DNA from: an uncultured Eubacteriales bacterium
Lineage (GTDB): Bacteria > Bacillota > Clostridia > TANB77 > CAG-508
Assembly: GCA_902492015.1 (NCBI GenBank)
Contig: CABUJR010000006.1
Coordinates: forward strand, 62,001-126,000
Length of the DNA stretch: 64,000 nucleotides
Reading direction: 5' to 3'
Positions 9,583-19,171 of the stretch are shown piece by piece. A program made the translations under genes and the position numbers. Positions within the stretch are counted from its first letter, which is position 1. Each line of letters begins with the position of its first letter. A model generated the notes under the pieces. The model did no database searches. It was not told the origin of the DNA and worked only from the letters and a program-made list of their open reading frames with translations.

Positions 9583-9669
9583 TAAAATAGTTAAAAAGCT
9601 TGACGAGGGAGTTATAAATTTTTATAATGAAATGAATAAAAGTAAATAAATAAGAATAGGGGATTTAAA

Positions 9670-10365
9670 ATGTATAATATTTTAGTGTGTGATGATGACA
9701 AAGAAATTGTAAAAGCTATAGAAATATACTTAAACAAAGAAGGATATAATGTTTTAAAAGCTTATGATGGAAATGAATGCTTAAAAATTCTAAATAATAA
9801 TACAATTCATTTAGTTGTTTTAGATATTATGATGCCAAATAAAGATGGAATAGAAACTTTGGATGAAATTAGAAAGACTAGTTCTATACCTGTAATCATG
9901 CTTTCAGCAAAATCAGAAGATGAAGATAAAATAAATGGTTTAAATTTAGGTGCAGATGATTATGTAACAAAACCTTTTAACCCATTAGAATTAATTGCAA
10001 GAGTAAATTCAGGTATAAGAAGATTTACTAAATTAGGTTCGGCAGACCAAACAGAAGGAAAAAATATATATAGATCTGGTGATTTAATAATTGATGATGA
10101 TTTGAAAAAAGTAACGGTTGAAGGAAAAGAAGTCAAATTAACACCTACAGAATATAATATTTTAAAATTTCTATTAAAAAATAAGGGCATTGTATATTCT
10201 ATAGAACAAATTTATCAAAATGTTTGGGATGACGAAGCATATGCTGCTGAAAATATAATTGCAGTACATATAAGGCATATAAGAGAAAAAATTGAAATAA
10301 ATCCTAAAGAACCAAAATATTTAAAAGTTATATGGGGAATAGGATATAAAATAGAAAAATTATAA
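9670..10365 (+). CDS. OmpR-family DNA-binding response regulator
   Basis: 231 residues. The receiver domain (about 1-118) has acidic DDD near residue 8-10, the phospho-acceptor Asp in VVLDIMMP (about residue 53) and the conserved Lys in VTKPF. The C-terminal winged-helix domain (about 130-231) has LTPTEYNILKFLLKN and a VHIRHIREKI recognition region. It is encoded 13 bases before its cognate histidine kinase. Phased TTAATAA repeats upstream suggest it controls its own operon. The signal is unknown. Confidence 0.92.
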   Translation: MYNILVCDDDKEIVKAIEIYLNKEGYNVLKAYDGNECLKILNNNTIHLVVLDIMMPNKDGIETLDEIRKTSSIPVIMLSAKSEDEDKINGLNLGADDYVTKPFNPLELIARVNSGIRRFTKLGSADQTEGKNIYRSGDLIIDDDLKKVTVEGKEVKLTPTEYNILKFLLKNKGIVYSIEQIYQNVWDDEAYAAENIIAVHIRHIREKIEINPKEPKYLKVIWGIGYKIEKL

Positions 10366-10378
10366 AGGAGGGTGTGTT

Positions 10379-12556
10379 ATGAGAAAAAGTAAAATTTTAA
10401 AATGCTTGAGCTATATAGCAATACCAATACTTGTTTTAATCCTGCTTGTAGCAACTTTTTATGAAATAGGAAAAGAAGCTATTAAAGGAGATAATTATAA
10501 TTCAGACTATTTTCAAACAGATGATTTTTTAAATAATTATATGTATATTTTATCAGAGGGGGCTAATGATTTAATTTATAATAATGCTACATATAATTCT
10601 GTTAAAGATGGTGAAAATACAATACGTTATTATAAATATTTTTCAGAATATGTTTATAATGATATAAAAGATTATTTATTTTTAATACAATATAAAAACT
10701 TAGCAATAACAAATGTTGAATTAACAGAAAATACTAATACGATTGATGAGATAAAAAATTATATTAATTCTCAAGAAGGGCAAAAGGCTAATATATTAAA
10801 TGGCAATATTCAATCAAATTCAGAACTTATTAAAAATAAATCATTACAATATTTTGATAGATTTAATTTTAAATATTATACAGTAAATGTTGATAATACT
10901 ACTCAAAATGTAAGTGAAGATGAAATAGATGTTGAACTTACGGAAGTTCCGGAAGATACATATTATACAGAAGATACTGGAGAAATAATAATAGATTCTT
11001 CTGAGAATAAAACTTCTAATGAAGTGAGAGAATATCATGAAACTAGTATAGCAGATTTTCAAATATATACAACATATAAAGAAGAAATAATAGAAAGAAC
11101 AGAAAATATTATAGCAGAACAAATAATTGATAAAATAGCACCATATGAATCAACTTTTATATATGTAATGCCAATATCAGCAGTTCTGCTTGCTTTAATA
11201 CTAATATATTTAATTATAGCAATAGGTCATTCTAAAGGAAAAGAAGAAATTGATTTAAATGATTTAGATAAAATACCACTAGAAATCGTATATATAATAA
11301 GCTTTTTAATAGTAGGGTTGATTTTATGTATTCCTATTGCTAACATTGAATATAATCATACAAATTTAAATCTTTTTATTAGCTTATTTTTACTAGCATA
11401 TTTTGTATCATATATTTTTTGTATGGCAACAGCTATAACTACAATAAAAAGAATAAAAGCTAAAGTCTTATTAAAAAGTACTATTACTGGAAAGATATTT
11501 AAATGGTGTATAAACTTATGCAAGACTATATTTAGAAAAACAAAAGAAGCATATCATGGTATAACAAATAATTGGAACAGGCTTGGTAAATTATTATTAA
11601 TTATATTTGGATATATAATGATTTCAATAGTATTAATAGCACTATTTTATGTGTTAGGAATAATTATATCAATGGGTATAGGAATATATTTAATATATAA
11701 ATTTAATATAAGACTAAATTGTTATCAAAATATAGAAAAACATTTAAAAGCTATTTATGAAGGAGATCATTTAAGCAAATTAAATCCAGATGATTTTACA
11801 GAAGAATTTCAAGAAATTGTAAAATATATAAATGATGTGTCAAGTGGATTTGAAAATGCAATTCAAGAAGGAATTAAAAGTGAAAGATTAAAAACAGAAC
11901 TTATAACTAATGTTTCACATGATATAAAAACACCTTTAACTTCAATTATTAATTATGTAGATTTATTGAAAAAAGAAAATATCGAAAATGAAAAAGCAAA
12001 AGAATATATAGAAATTTTAGATGGAAAATCACAAAGATTGAAAAAATTAATTGAAGACTTAGTAGAAGCATCAAAAGCTTCTTCTGGAAATGTAAAGTTA
12101 AATATAGAAAAAATAAATATATCTGAACTTGTGAAACAAACAACTGGAGAATTTGAAGATAAGTTTAAAGATAAGAATTTAGATATAATAACAAGCTTTC
12201 CTGAAGACATTGTTTATATAAATGCAGATAATAGATATATGTATAGAATTATAGAAAATCTATTTAGCAATATATCAAAATATGCACTAGAAAATTCTAG
12301 AGTATATATTGATGTAAAAACTAAAGGCAATAAAGTAAAAATTTATATTAAAAATATATCAAAAGAAAAATTAAATATTAGTGCAGACGAGTTAATGCAA
12401 AGATTTGTTAGAGGAGATAAATCTAGAACTACAGAAGGAAGTGGACTTGGAATTTCAATTTCAAAGAGCTTAACAGAAATTCAAAATGGAAAATTTGAAT
12501 TGCAAGTAGATGGAGATTTATTTAAAGTAGAATTGGAATTTGATATAGTATATTAA
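10379..12556 (+). CDS. Sensor histidine kinase with polytopic N-terminal region
   Basis: 725 residues, after a strong AAAGGAGGG site. TM1 (about 10-28) is followed by an extracellular domain of about 230 residues that contains a Glu/Asp/Thr-rich segment. Then come at least four further hydrophobic segments (about 260-285, 305-325, 330-360, 415-445). The catalytic part has the H-box SHDIKTPLT (about residue 517), an N-box around NLFSNISKYAL and the G-box GSGLGISIS. It is the partner of the response regulator just upstream. The multi-TM input region is more elaborate than the usual two-helix kinase. Its ligand is not evident. Confidence 0.9.
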   Translation: MRKSKILKCLSYIAIPILVLILLVATFYEIGKEAIKGDNYNSDYFQTDDFLNNYMYILSEGANDLIYNNATYNSVKDGENTIRYYKYFSEYVYNDIKDYLFLIQYKNLAITNVELTENTNTIDEIKNYINSQEGQKANILNGNIQSNSELIKNKSLQYFDRFNFKYYTVNVDNTTQNVSEDEIDVELTEVPEDTYYTEDTGEIIIDSSENKTSNEVREYHETSIADFQIYTTYKEEIIERTENIIAEQIIDKIAPYESTFIYVMPISAVLLALILIYLIIAIGHSKGKEEIDLNDLDKIPLEIVYIISFLIVGLILCIPIANIEYNHTNLNLFISLFLLAYFVSYIFCMATAITTIKRIKAKVLLKSTITGKIFKWCINLCKTIFRKTKEAYHGITNNWNRLGKLLLIIFGYIMISIVLIALFYVLGIIISMGIGIYLIYKFNIRLNCYQNIEKHLKAIYEGDHLSKLNPDDFTEEFQEIVKYINDVSSGFENAIQEGIKSERLKTELITNVSHDIKTPLTSIINYVDLLKKENIENEKAKEYIEILDGKSQRLKKLIEDLVEASKASSGNVKLNIEKINISELVKQTTGEFEDKFKDKNLDIITSFPEDIVYINADNRYMYRIIENLFSNISKYALENSRVYIDVKTKGNKVKIYIKNISKEKLNISADELMQRFVRGDKSRTTEGSGLGISISKSLTEIQNGKFELQVDGDLFKVELEFDIVY

Positions 12557-12563
12557 AATATAG

Positions 12564-12596
12564 AAAGGATATTTCAGTAGCTGAAATATCCTTTTT
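12564..12596 (+). terminator. Terminator of the two-component operon
   Basis: AAAGGATATTTCAG and CTGAAATATCCTTT form a 14-bp stem with a three-base loop, followed by TTTTT shared with the stem end. Confidence 0.85.
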
Positions 12597-12703
12597 GTAT
12601 AATTTAATATTTTATATAAAGTATTTTCTTAAATATGCACAAAAAAATTTAAAAAAATTATGAAAAATGTATAAATTTCAAAAATTTACCAATAATAAGC
12701 TCT

Positions 12704-13444
12704 ATGAAGAAGAGTGTTTTTTGGAAATTTTTAATTTATTTTATTATTTATAGCATAATAGGATTTATTTTAGAAACTGTATATGGAATATTTACAAAAG
12801 GAATGTTAGAAAGTAGACAGAGTTTTTTATATGGACCTTTTTGCATTGTATATGGAATAGCAGCTATTGTTATGATAATTGTTTTAACAAAATATAAAGA
12901 TAATACAAAAAAGCTATTTTTCTATGGAATTTTTGTAGGATGTTTGGTAGAGTATTTAGCCAGTTATATTGGTGAGTTAATGTTTCATGTAAAATGGTGG
13001 GATTATTCAAATGACTTTTTAAATATAAATGGAAGAACTTGTCTTTATTATGCTATTTTATGGGGAATTTTATCTATTATTTTAATAAGATATTTTAATC
13101 CTGCTTTAGATAAAGCAATAAATTTTGTAATAGAAAAAGTATCAAATCTTTTACTTAAACTCGCAATTTCAGTAGTTACATTATTTATGGCGATAGATGG
13201 ATTAATTACTTGTTATGCTTTAGATGTTTTTTTAGTAAGAGTTGCCAACGAATACAATATAAATATTAACGGAATTGATAAAGAAGAGGTTAGTAATTTA
13301 TACTTTGCAGAAGCATTTTCAGATGAAAAAATGATGATGACATATCCTAATATACTGGTAGTAAATGATAAAGATGAAATTATTCCTTTAGCTACAGTAT
13401 TAAGTGATATTAAAAATTATTATTACAAATTTGGGGACAAATAA
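12704..13444 (+). CDS. CmpB-type putative ABC transporter permease (PF06541-like)
   Basis: 246 residues with about five hydrophobic helices. The N-terminal region carries the family pattern GFILETVYGI followed by SFLYGPFCIVYGIAA, matching membrane proteins annotated as putative ABC-transporter type IV (CmpB). No ATPase is adjacent, so a transport role is not supported here. There is no convincing Shine-Dalgarno sequence before the ATG, unlike its neighbours. A short hairpin terminator follows. Confidence 0.7.
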   Translation: MKKSVFWKFLIYFIIYSIIGFILETVYGIFTKGMLESRQSFLYGPFCIVYGIAAIVMIIVLTKYKDNTKKLFFYGIFVGCLVEYLASYIGELMFHVKWWDYSNDFLNINGRTCLYYAILWGILSIILIRYFNPALDKAINFVIEKVSNLLLKLAISVVTLFMAIDGLITCYALDVFLVRVANEYNININGIDKEEVSNLYFAEAFSDEKMMMTYPNILVVNDKDEIIPLATVLSDIKNYYYKFGDK

Positions 13445-13459
13445 TATTGTCCTCTTTTT
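13433..13459 (+). terminator. Short intrinsic terminator
   Basis: GGGACAA and TTGTCC(T) pair around a TAATA loop, followed by CTTTTT. The stop codon is inside the loop region. Confidence 0.55.
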
Positions 13460-13700
13460 ATTTCTGCTTTGAACTTTATGACTTAGAAAGTATTAGAAAA
13501 TCTTTTATATGAAGATTTTTAAAAAAAGTAGATAATTTTAAGTTGTCTTGTAATAATTCTGAGTTAATGATAATATAAATTATGTTAAAAGCTTATCTAC
13601 ATTAACTATATTAATAAATAATTAATAAGGATTTGAAAAAAATTTAGTAGTTATTACTTATAAGTAAGACAAGTTATTTAAGGTTAAAGGAGATATCTAA

Positions 13701-14204
13701 ATGTACGATAAAATAGCAATTATTGGAGCACCAGGCACAGGAAAAACAACTTTAGCAAACAAGCTATCCAAAATATATAATATAGAAGCAACACATATAG
13801 ATGGAATACATCATCTAGAAAATTGGGTTCAAAGAGATAAAAAAGAAAGAGATGAATTAATTTTAAATATTGTAAAAAAAGAAAAATGGATAATAGATGG
13901 TACATATAAATCAACTTTAAGAGAGAGATTAGAAAGAGCTGATTTAATAATTTGGTTAGATTTTTCTACTTTCAATCAGTTAAAAGGAGTAATTACTAGA
14001 TATTTAAAAAATAAGGGAAATGAAAAACCAGAAATTCCAGGCTGCAGAGAAAAATTAGATAAAGAATTTTTATTTTATGTTCTTAATTATAATAAAAATA
14101 AGAGAAAATATATTGTAGAAAATTTAGAAAATATAGACAAAGAAAAATTGTTAGTATTTAAAAATAGGAAAATGCTTAATGATTGGTTAGAAAATATAGA
14201 ATAA
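13701..14204 (+). CDS. FlaR-like P-loop (adenylate kinase-related) protein
   Basis: 167 residues. The Walker A motif GAPGTGKTT lies at residues 9-17, with DGIHHLENW and EKWIIDGTY characteristic of the group annotated as DNA topology modulation protein FlaR or AAA/adenylate kinase-like. The family belongs to the nucleoside/shikimate kinase superfamily and its substrate is not established. AAAGGAG precedes the ATG. It stands alone between two gaps. Confidence 0.75.
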   Translation: MYDKIAIIGAPGTGKTTLANKLSKIYNIEATHIDGIHHLENWVQRDKKERDELILNIVKKEKWIIDGTYKSTLRERLERADLIIWLDFSTFNQLKGVITRYLKNKGNEKPEIPGCREKLDKEFLFYVLNYNKNKRKYIVENLENIDKEKLLVFKNRKMLNDWLENIE

Positions 14205-14390
14205 TCTATAAAAAATATATTAGAGTTAATAATTTTGTATTTTTAAAACTAAATTATTTGGCTTGTAAAAATATAATTATAGTGATAATATATATAAGAT
14301 AAATTTAAAATAAAGAATTTCTTATCATATAAAAAGGTTTATAGATACCATAAAATCTAAATACACAAGAAAGGTAATAACTAAGTTTTA

Positions 14391-15908
14391 ATGGCAAAGA
14401 AAAGTATTACAAGAAATTATATATATAATATGGTATATCAAGTGTTAATACTTATATTACCATTAGTAACAACTCCATATTTGTCTAGAGTTTTAGGAGC
14501 TGAAGGAATAGGTATATATAGTTATACTTATGCAATAGTTACATATTTTATTTTGTTTGGTTCTTTAGGAGTTGCTTTATATGGGCAAAGAGAAATTGCT
14601 TATGCACAGGAAAATCCTGAAAAAAGAAAACAAATTTTTATAGAAGTTGTTCTATTTAGAGCAATAACTATCTTAATTGCAACAATAGTATATTATTTTA
14701 TTTTTGTTAATGGAAAAGAATATCAAATATATTACAAAATTTTAATTCTAGAATTAATTGCTGCAGCTTTTGATATAAGTTGGTTTTTTCAAGGAATAGA
14801 AGAATTTAAAAAAACAGTTACAAGAAATGTTTTGGTAAGAATTTGTAGTGTAAGCTTGGTTTTTATTTTAGTAAAAAATCAAGAAGATTTGGCAAAATTT
14901 ACATTAATATATTCACTTGCAGATTTAATAGGAAATTTATCTTTATGGATATATTTACCTAAATATATTAAAGGAATAAAAATAGATGGTGTAAATATAA
15001 AAAGACATATACCTCATATAGTTTTATTATTTATTCCACAAATTGCAAATCAAATTTATAATATCTTAGATACTACTATGATTGGTTGGCTTATTGATGA
15101 TAAATCTGAAACAGGTTTTTACGAACAAGCTCACAAAGTTATTAGATTATTGCTTACTATAGTAAATTCTTTAGGAGTTGTTATGATTCCAAGAATGGCA
15201 AATGCTTTTGCTAATAATGATAAGAAACAAATTAACGCTTATATGAGAATGTCTTTTAATTTTACATTCTTTTTATCTTTTCCAATAATGCTCGGAATTG
15301 CAAGTATTTCTAGAGAATTTGTACCAGTATTTTTTGGAGAAGGCTATGATAAAGTAAATTATATTATATATGTATTAAGTCCAATGGTGTTGCTAATGGG
15401 ACTTGCTAATGTTTTAGGAACACAATACTTGTTACCTACAAAAAGACAAAAAGAGTATACTTCTTCAGTTACAATAGGAGTAATAGTTAATTTTATATTA
15501 AATTATATTTTTATATCACTTTGGCAATCAATAGGTGCAGCTATTGCAACAGTACTTTCACAATTAGTAGTAGATGCGCTTCAATATAGACATGTAAAAA
15601 ATGAAATTTCAATAAAAGAATTATTAAAAATGGCTTGGAAATATTTGCTTTCGGCTTTAGTAATGTTTGCAGTTTGTTTCGGCATAAGAAATATTTTAGA
15701 AATTAATTTGATTTCTAATGCTATAGAAACTTTTGCTTCAAATTTAGAAATGAATAAGGTTTATATTTTTAACTGTATTTCAATAGCATGTCAAGTGATT
15801 TTAGGAGCAATAACATATTTAGTTATGCTAATAATTTTAAAAGATTCTTATGTATATAGTTTCTTGAATAAAATAAAAAATAGATTTTTAAAAAAGAAAG
15901 AAGTATAA
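14391..15908 (+). CDS. Wzx-like polysaccharide flippase (MOP superfamily)
   Basis: 505 residues with about 14 hydrophobic helices. The start YNMVYQVLILILPLVTTPYLSRVLGAEGIGIYSYT is cut here to its core: TTPYLSRVLGAEGIG is the classic O-unit/teichuronic flippase signature. It probably flips undecaprenyl-linked glycans across the membrane. No glycosyltransferase genes are adjacent; the cpsB/cpsD/wzz trio is 31 kb away. The gene contains the heptamer GCTCGGA (15290-15296) but as ATG-CTC-GGA, so its frame is intact. Confidence 0.85.
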   Translation: MAKKSITRNYIYNMVYQVLILILPLVTTPYLSRVLGAEGIGIYSYTYAIVTYFILFGSLGVALYGQREIAYAQENPEKRKQIFIEVVLFRAITILIATIVYYFIFVNGKEYQIYYKILILELIAAAFDISWFFQGIEEFKKTVTRNVLVRICSVSLVFILVKNQEDLAKFTLIYSLADLIGNLSLWIYLPKYIKGIKIDGVNIKRHIPHIVLLFIPQIANQIYNILDTTMIGWLIDDKSETGFYEQAHKVIRLLLTIVNSLGVVMIPRMANAFANNDKKQINAYMRMSFNFTFFLSFPIMLGIASISREFVPVFFGEGYDKVNYIIYVLSPMVLLMGLANVLGTQYLLPTKRQKEYTSSVTIGVIVNFILNYIFISLWQSIGAAIATVLSQLVVDALQYRHVKNEISIKELLKMAWKYLLSALVMFAVCFGIRNILEINLISNAIETFASNLEMNKVYIFNCISIACQVILGAITYLVMLIILKDSYVYSFLNKIKNRFLKKKEV

Positions 15909-15909
15909 A

Positions 15910-16515
15910 ATGAAAGAAAATAGAATACTTGCAATATTTGGTGGATCTTTTAATCCACCATTAAATTCACATTTTTCACTTGCTCAACAGATAGTGAATG
16001 AATATGAAAATATAGAAAAAGTAATATTTGTACCAGTTAACTCAAAATATGAAAAAAGTGGACTAATCTCAAATGAGCATAGATATAATATGTTAAAACT
16101 AGTTTGTGATAAAAATGAAAATTTTTTAGTCTCAGACATAGAAATAAAACAAGATAGACAATTATATACTTTAGAAACTTTAGAAATTCTTCAAAATATG
16201 TATCCACATAATACTATTTGTTTTACCCTTGGAACAGATAATTTAAAAGAATTTTCTAAATGGAATGAACCAGAAAAAATTGCATCTAAATTTAAAGTAC
16301 TTGTTTTAGAACGTGATGAAGATAGTATGGAAGATATAATAGAAAATGATGAATTTTTAAAAAAATACAGAAACTCTTTTATTAAATTAAAAGAAAATAT
16401 AAGAAGCAATATAAGTTCAAGTTTTGTAAGAGAAAAATTAAAGAGAAATAAAAGTATAAGATATTTAACACCTGATGAGGTTTATTATTATATTAAAGAA
16501 CATAATTTATATTAA
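15910..16515 (+). CDS. nadD: Nicotinate-nucleotide adenylyltransferase
   Basis: 201 residues. The nucleotidyltransferase start FGGSFNPPLNSHFSLA retains the second His of the HxGH motif, as in the clostridial NPPxNxH variant. The C-terminal ISSSFVR signature is also present. It adenylates nicotinate mononucleotide in NAD synthesis. It starts one base after the flippase stop and is followed by nadE, the next enzyme in the pathway. Confidence 0.85.
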   Translation: MKENRILAIFGGSFNPPLNSHFSLAQQIVNEYENIEKVIFVPVNSKYEKSGLISNEHRYNMLKLVCDKNENFLVSDIEIKQDRQLYTLETLEILQNMYPHNTICFTLGTDNLKEFSKWNEPEKIASKFKVLVLERDEDSMEDIIENDEFLKKYRNSFIKLKENIRSNISSSFVREKLKRNKSIRYLTPDEVYYYIKEHNLY

Positions 16516-16612
16516 AATAAAAAATGCAAATATCGAAAAAAGAATTTAAAATAATAAATAAGGAAAATAATAGTATAAGAAGTATTATTTTGATTTGAAA
16601 GGAAAAGAAATA

Positions 16613-17380
16613 ATGTTAGAAAAACAAAAATTAATTGAAGAGGCAGAAAAAGCAATTTCTTGGATAAGAGAATATGTAGATAAAGTAGGAGCAAGTGGGG
16701 TAGTTATTGGAAATAGTGGGGGAAAGGATTCGGCTACAGTTATAGCAATGGCACACAAGGCTTTAGGAAAAGATAAAATAATTACAGTTGCTATGCCATG
16801 CAATTCTATACATGCTGATCTAGAAGATGCTAAATTGGTTTCAAAAACTTTTGATGTTCCTTTTTTAGAAATAGATTTATCTAATACTTATCAAGAATTA
16901 GAAAATGTAATTAATATAACAGATATAAATCTAAATTCTGAAGCAAAAATAAATATAAAACCTAGATTGAGAATGACAGCACTATATGCAATAGCTCAAT
17001 CTTTAAATTATCTAGTACTTGGTACAGGAAATTTATGTGAAAGAATGGTTGGATATACTACAAAATGGGGAGATAGCGCTTCTGATTTTAATCCTATTGC
17101 TAATTTTACAGTTGAAGAAGTACTTGAGATTGGAAAATACTTAGGAGTTCCCGCAAAAATAATAAAAAAAGCTCCTTCAGATGGATTAGGAACATTAACA
17201 GATGAAGAAAAAATGGGAATCACTTATAAACAAATTTCAGAATATATAGAAACTGGAAAAACAGATGAAGATGCTATGAAAAAAATTGAATATAAAAATA
17301 GAATATCAATGCATAAAAGAGAACCAATTCCTATATATGATTTTAAGAGAACAAATTTTTTAGAAAAGAATATTAAATAA
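16613..17380 (+). CDS. nadE: Ammonia-dependent NAD(+) synthetase
   Basis: About 255 residues. The PP-loop motif GNSGGKDSATV (near residue 33) and the LVLGTGNLCERMVGYTTKWGD segment define NadE, which amidates deamido-NAD with ATP. There is no glutaminase domain, so free ammonia is the nitrogen source. I choose the ATG at 16613, eight bases after AAAGGAAA; an upstream in-frame TTG at 16595 precedes that site. It pairs with nadD upstream and is convergent with pncB. Confidence 0.92.
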   Translation: MLEKQKLIEEAEKAISWIREYVDKVGASGVVIGNSGGKDSATVIAMAHKALGKDKIITVAMPCNSIHADLEDAKLVSKTFDVPFLEIDLSNTYQELENVINITDINLNSEAKINIKPRLRMTALYAIAQSLNYLVLGTGNLCERMVGYTTKWGDSASDFNPIANFTVEEVLEIGKYLGVPAKIIKKAPSDGLGTLTDEEKMGITYKQISEYIETGKTDEDAMKKIEYKNRISMHKREPIPIYDFKRTNFLEKNIK

Positions 17381-17385
17381 TAAGT

Positions 17386-17426
17386 AAAGACGGTATGGAT
17401 TTAATTCACATATCGTCTTTATTTAT
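17386..17426 (+). terminator. Terminator between convergent nadE and pncB
   Basis: AAAGACGGTATG and CATATCGTCTTT pair with one G-T wobble. The right arm ends in TTTATTTAT. It may serve in both directions. Confidence 0.7.
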
Positions 17427-17522
17427 AGGTATATTATATTTTATATAAAGTATGTCAATTTATATAAATTTTATAAAAATTATATTATAAAATTTAATTT
17501 ATTCTAAAAAGTTTAAAAAATA

Positions 17523-18950
17523 TTAGTGATTTTGTAACATTTCTTGTTTTAAATTCCATAATTTTGGGGATAAGTCCACAAAATATTTATGAGGATTATC
17601 TATACGTTTAATTTCTTCCCAGAAAGTATCTAAATCCTTTTTTGAATATTCAGCAATTTCTTCTAAAGATGGTGGATTATATACTAATTTTCCTTGTTTG
17701 AAAATTAAAGTTTGAAGTTCTTTTACATAGTAGTTATTTAGAGTTTTCTTTTTCCAAGTATCAACTGGGTCAAATATTGTATATTCATTTTCTTCAATTT
17801 TTTCATCACTTAAAGTTATTACATCAGCTAAAGCTTTATTATCTGATTTTGAATAAAATCTAAAAACTTTTTTATAGCTAGGATTTGTAACTTTTGCAAC
17901 ATTTTCACTTATTTTTATTTTAGGAATAATAGTTTCGTTTTTTTCTAAAGCTACAAGTTTATAAACTCCTCCGAAAACAGGATCACTTTTAGCTGTTATT
18001 AAGTTTTCTCCAACACCGAATAAATCAATTTGGGCATCTTGTTCGAATAAGGAAGCAATTAGTTTTTCATCTAAAGAATTTGTTACACAGATTTTGCAGT
18101 CCTCATAACCTGCATTATCTAAAAGCTTCCTAACCTCTTTAGAAAGATAAGCTAAATCACCACTATCTAATCTAACAGCAACAGGTCTTTTTCCTAAAGG
18201 CTTTAAAACTTCATTTGAAACCCTTATCATATTTGGAATACCACTTTTTAGAGTATTATAAGTATCAACAAGAAAAGTACAGCCATCAGGATAAATTTCT
18301 GCATAAGCTTTAAAAGCTTCATATTCAGAATCAAAACTTTGTATCCAGCTATGTGCCATTGTTCCACTTACAGGTACATTAAATTCTTTTGCTGAAACAG
18401 TGCAAGAAGTTCCAACTGCTCCACCTATTATAGCAGCTCTTGCGCCTAGAATTGCAGCATCAGGTCCATGTGCTCTTCTTGCACCAAATTCCATAACAGG
18501 TCTATTTTTTGCTTGATTTACAATTCTTCTAGTTTTTGTTGCAATTAGGCTTTGATGATTAATAGTTAAAAGTAACATGGTTTCCAAAAGTTGAGCTTCA
18601 ATAATAGGGGCTCTAACAGTAATTAAAGGTTCATTAGGAAATATAACAGTTCCTTCAGGTATTGCCCAAATATCACCTGTAAATTTAAATTTAGATAAGT
18701 AATCTATAAATTTTTCTGAAAAAATATTTCTTTCTCTTAAATATTTAATATCTTCTTTTGAAAAACTAAAATCTTTTATAAAATTTATAATTTGTTCTAA
18801 TCCGGCAAAAACAGCAAAACCACCATTATCTGGGATTTTTCTAAAAAACACATCAAAATATGCTATATCATTCATGTTTTTTTCTAAATAGCCATTTGCC
18901 ATAGTAAATTCATAAAAGTCTGCAATCATCTCTAAATTTCTTTTATCCAT
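17523..18950 (-). CDS. pncB: Nicotinate phosphoribosyltransferase
   Basis: 475 residues, the long Firmicute type. DFYEFTMANGY near the start, EFGARRAHGPDAA with the phosphorylated His region, and VRLDSGDLAYLSKEVR are all diagnostic. It converts nicotinate and PRPP to nicotinate mononucleotide, the substrate of NadD. Together with nadD and nadE it forms a complete nicotinate-salvage route, although it is transcribed towards them. GGAGATAAT precedes the ATG. Confidence 0.94.
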   Translation of the reverse strand: MDKRNLEMIADFYEFTMANGYLEKNMNDIAYFDVFFRKIPDNGGFAVFAGLEQIINFIKDFSFSKEDIKYLRERNIFSEKFIDYLSKFKFTGDIWAIPEGTVIFPNEPLITVRAPIIEAQLLETMLLLTINHQSLIATKTRRIVNQAKNRPVMEFGARRAHGPDAAILGARAAIIGGAVGTSCTVSAKEFNVPVSGTMAHSWIQSFDSEYEAFKAYAEIYPDGCTFLVDTYNTLKSGIPNMIRVSNEVLKPLGKRPVAVRLDSGDLAYLSKEVRKLLDNAGYEDCKICVTNSLDEKLIASLFEQDAQIDLFGVGENLITAKSDPVFGGVYKLVALEKNETIIPKIKISENVAKVTNPSYKKVFRFYSKSDNKALADVITLSDEKIEENEYTIFDPVDTWKKKTLNNYYVKELQTLIFKQGKLVYNPPSLEEIAEYSKKDLDTFWEEIKRIDNPHKYFVDLSPKLWNLKQEMLQNH

Positions 18951-19171
18951 ATATTATCTCCGTTCTTAAAAATTATTAATTAATAGTATATTGCTAAAAG
19001 TTATTTTAGTCAATAAATTAAATTTTATATATTAATCCCAAATAGATATGCTACAACTAATTTGAAAATGAATTACCAAATATTTATAGATTTTCTATAA
19101 AATTATATAGACAAAAGATAGATTTTCGTATAAAATATAAATTGTTAATTTAATAACAGAAAGGATTCAAT

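Noticed and set aside
15910..15990. NadD with a damaged HxGH active-site motif
   Set aside because: The NPPxNxH variant keeps the key His and appears to be a normal variant of the clostridial family. The ISSSFVR motif is also intact.
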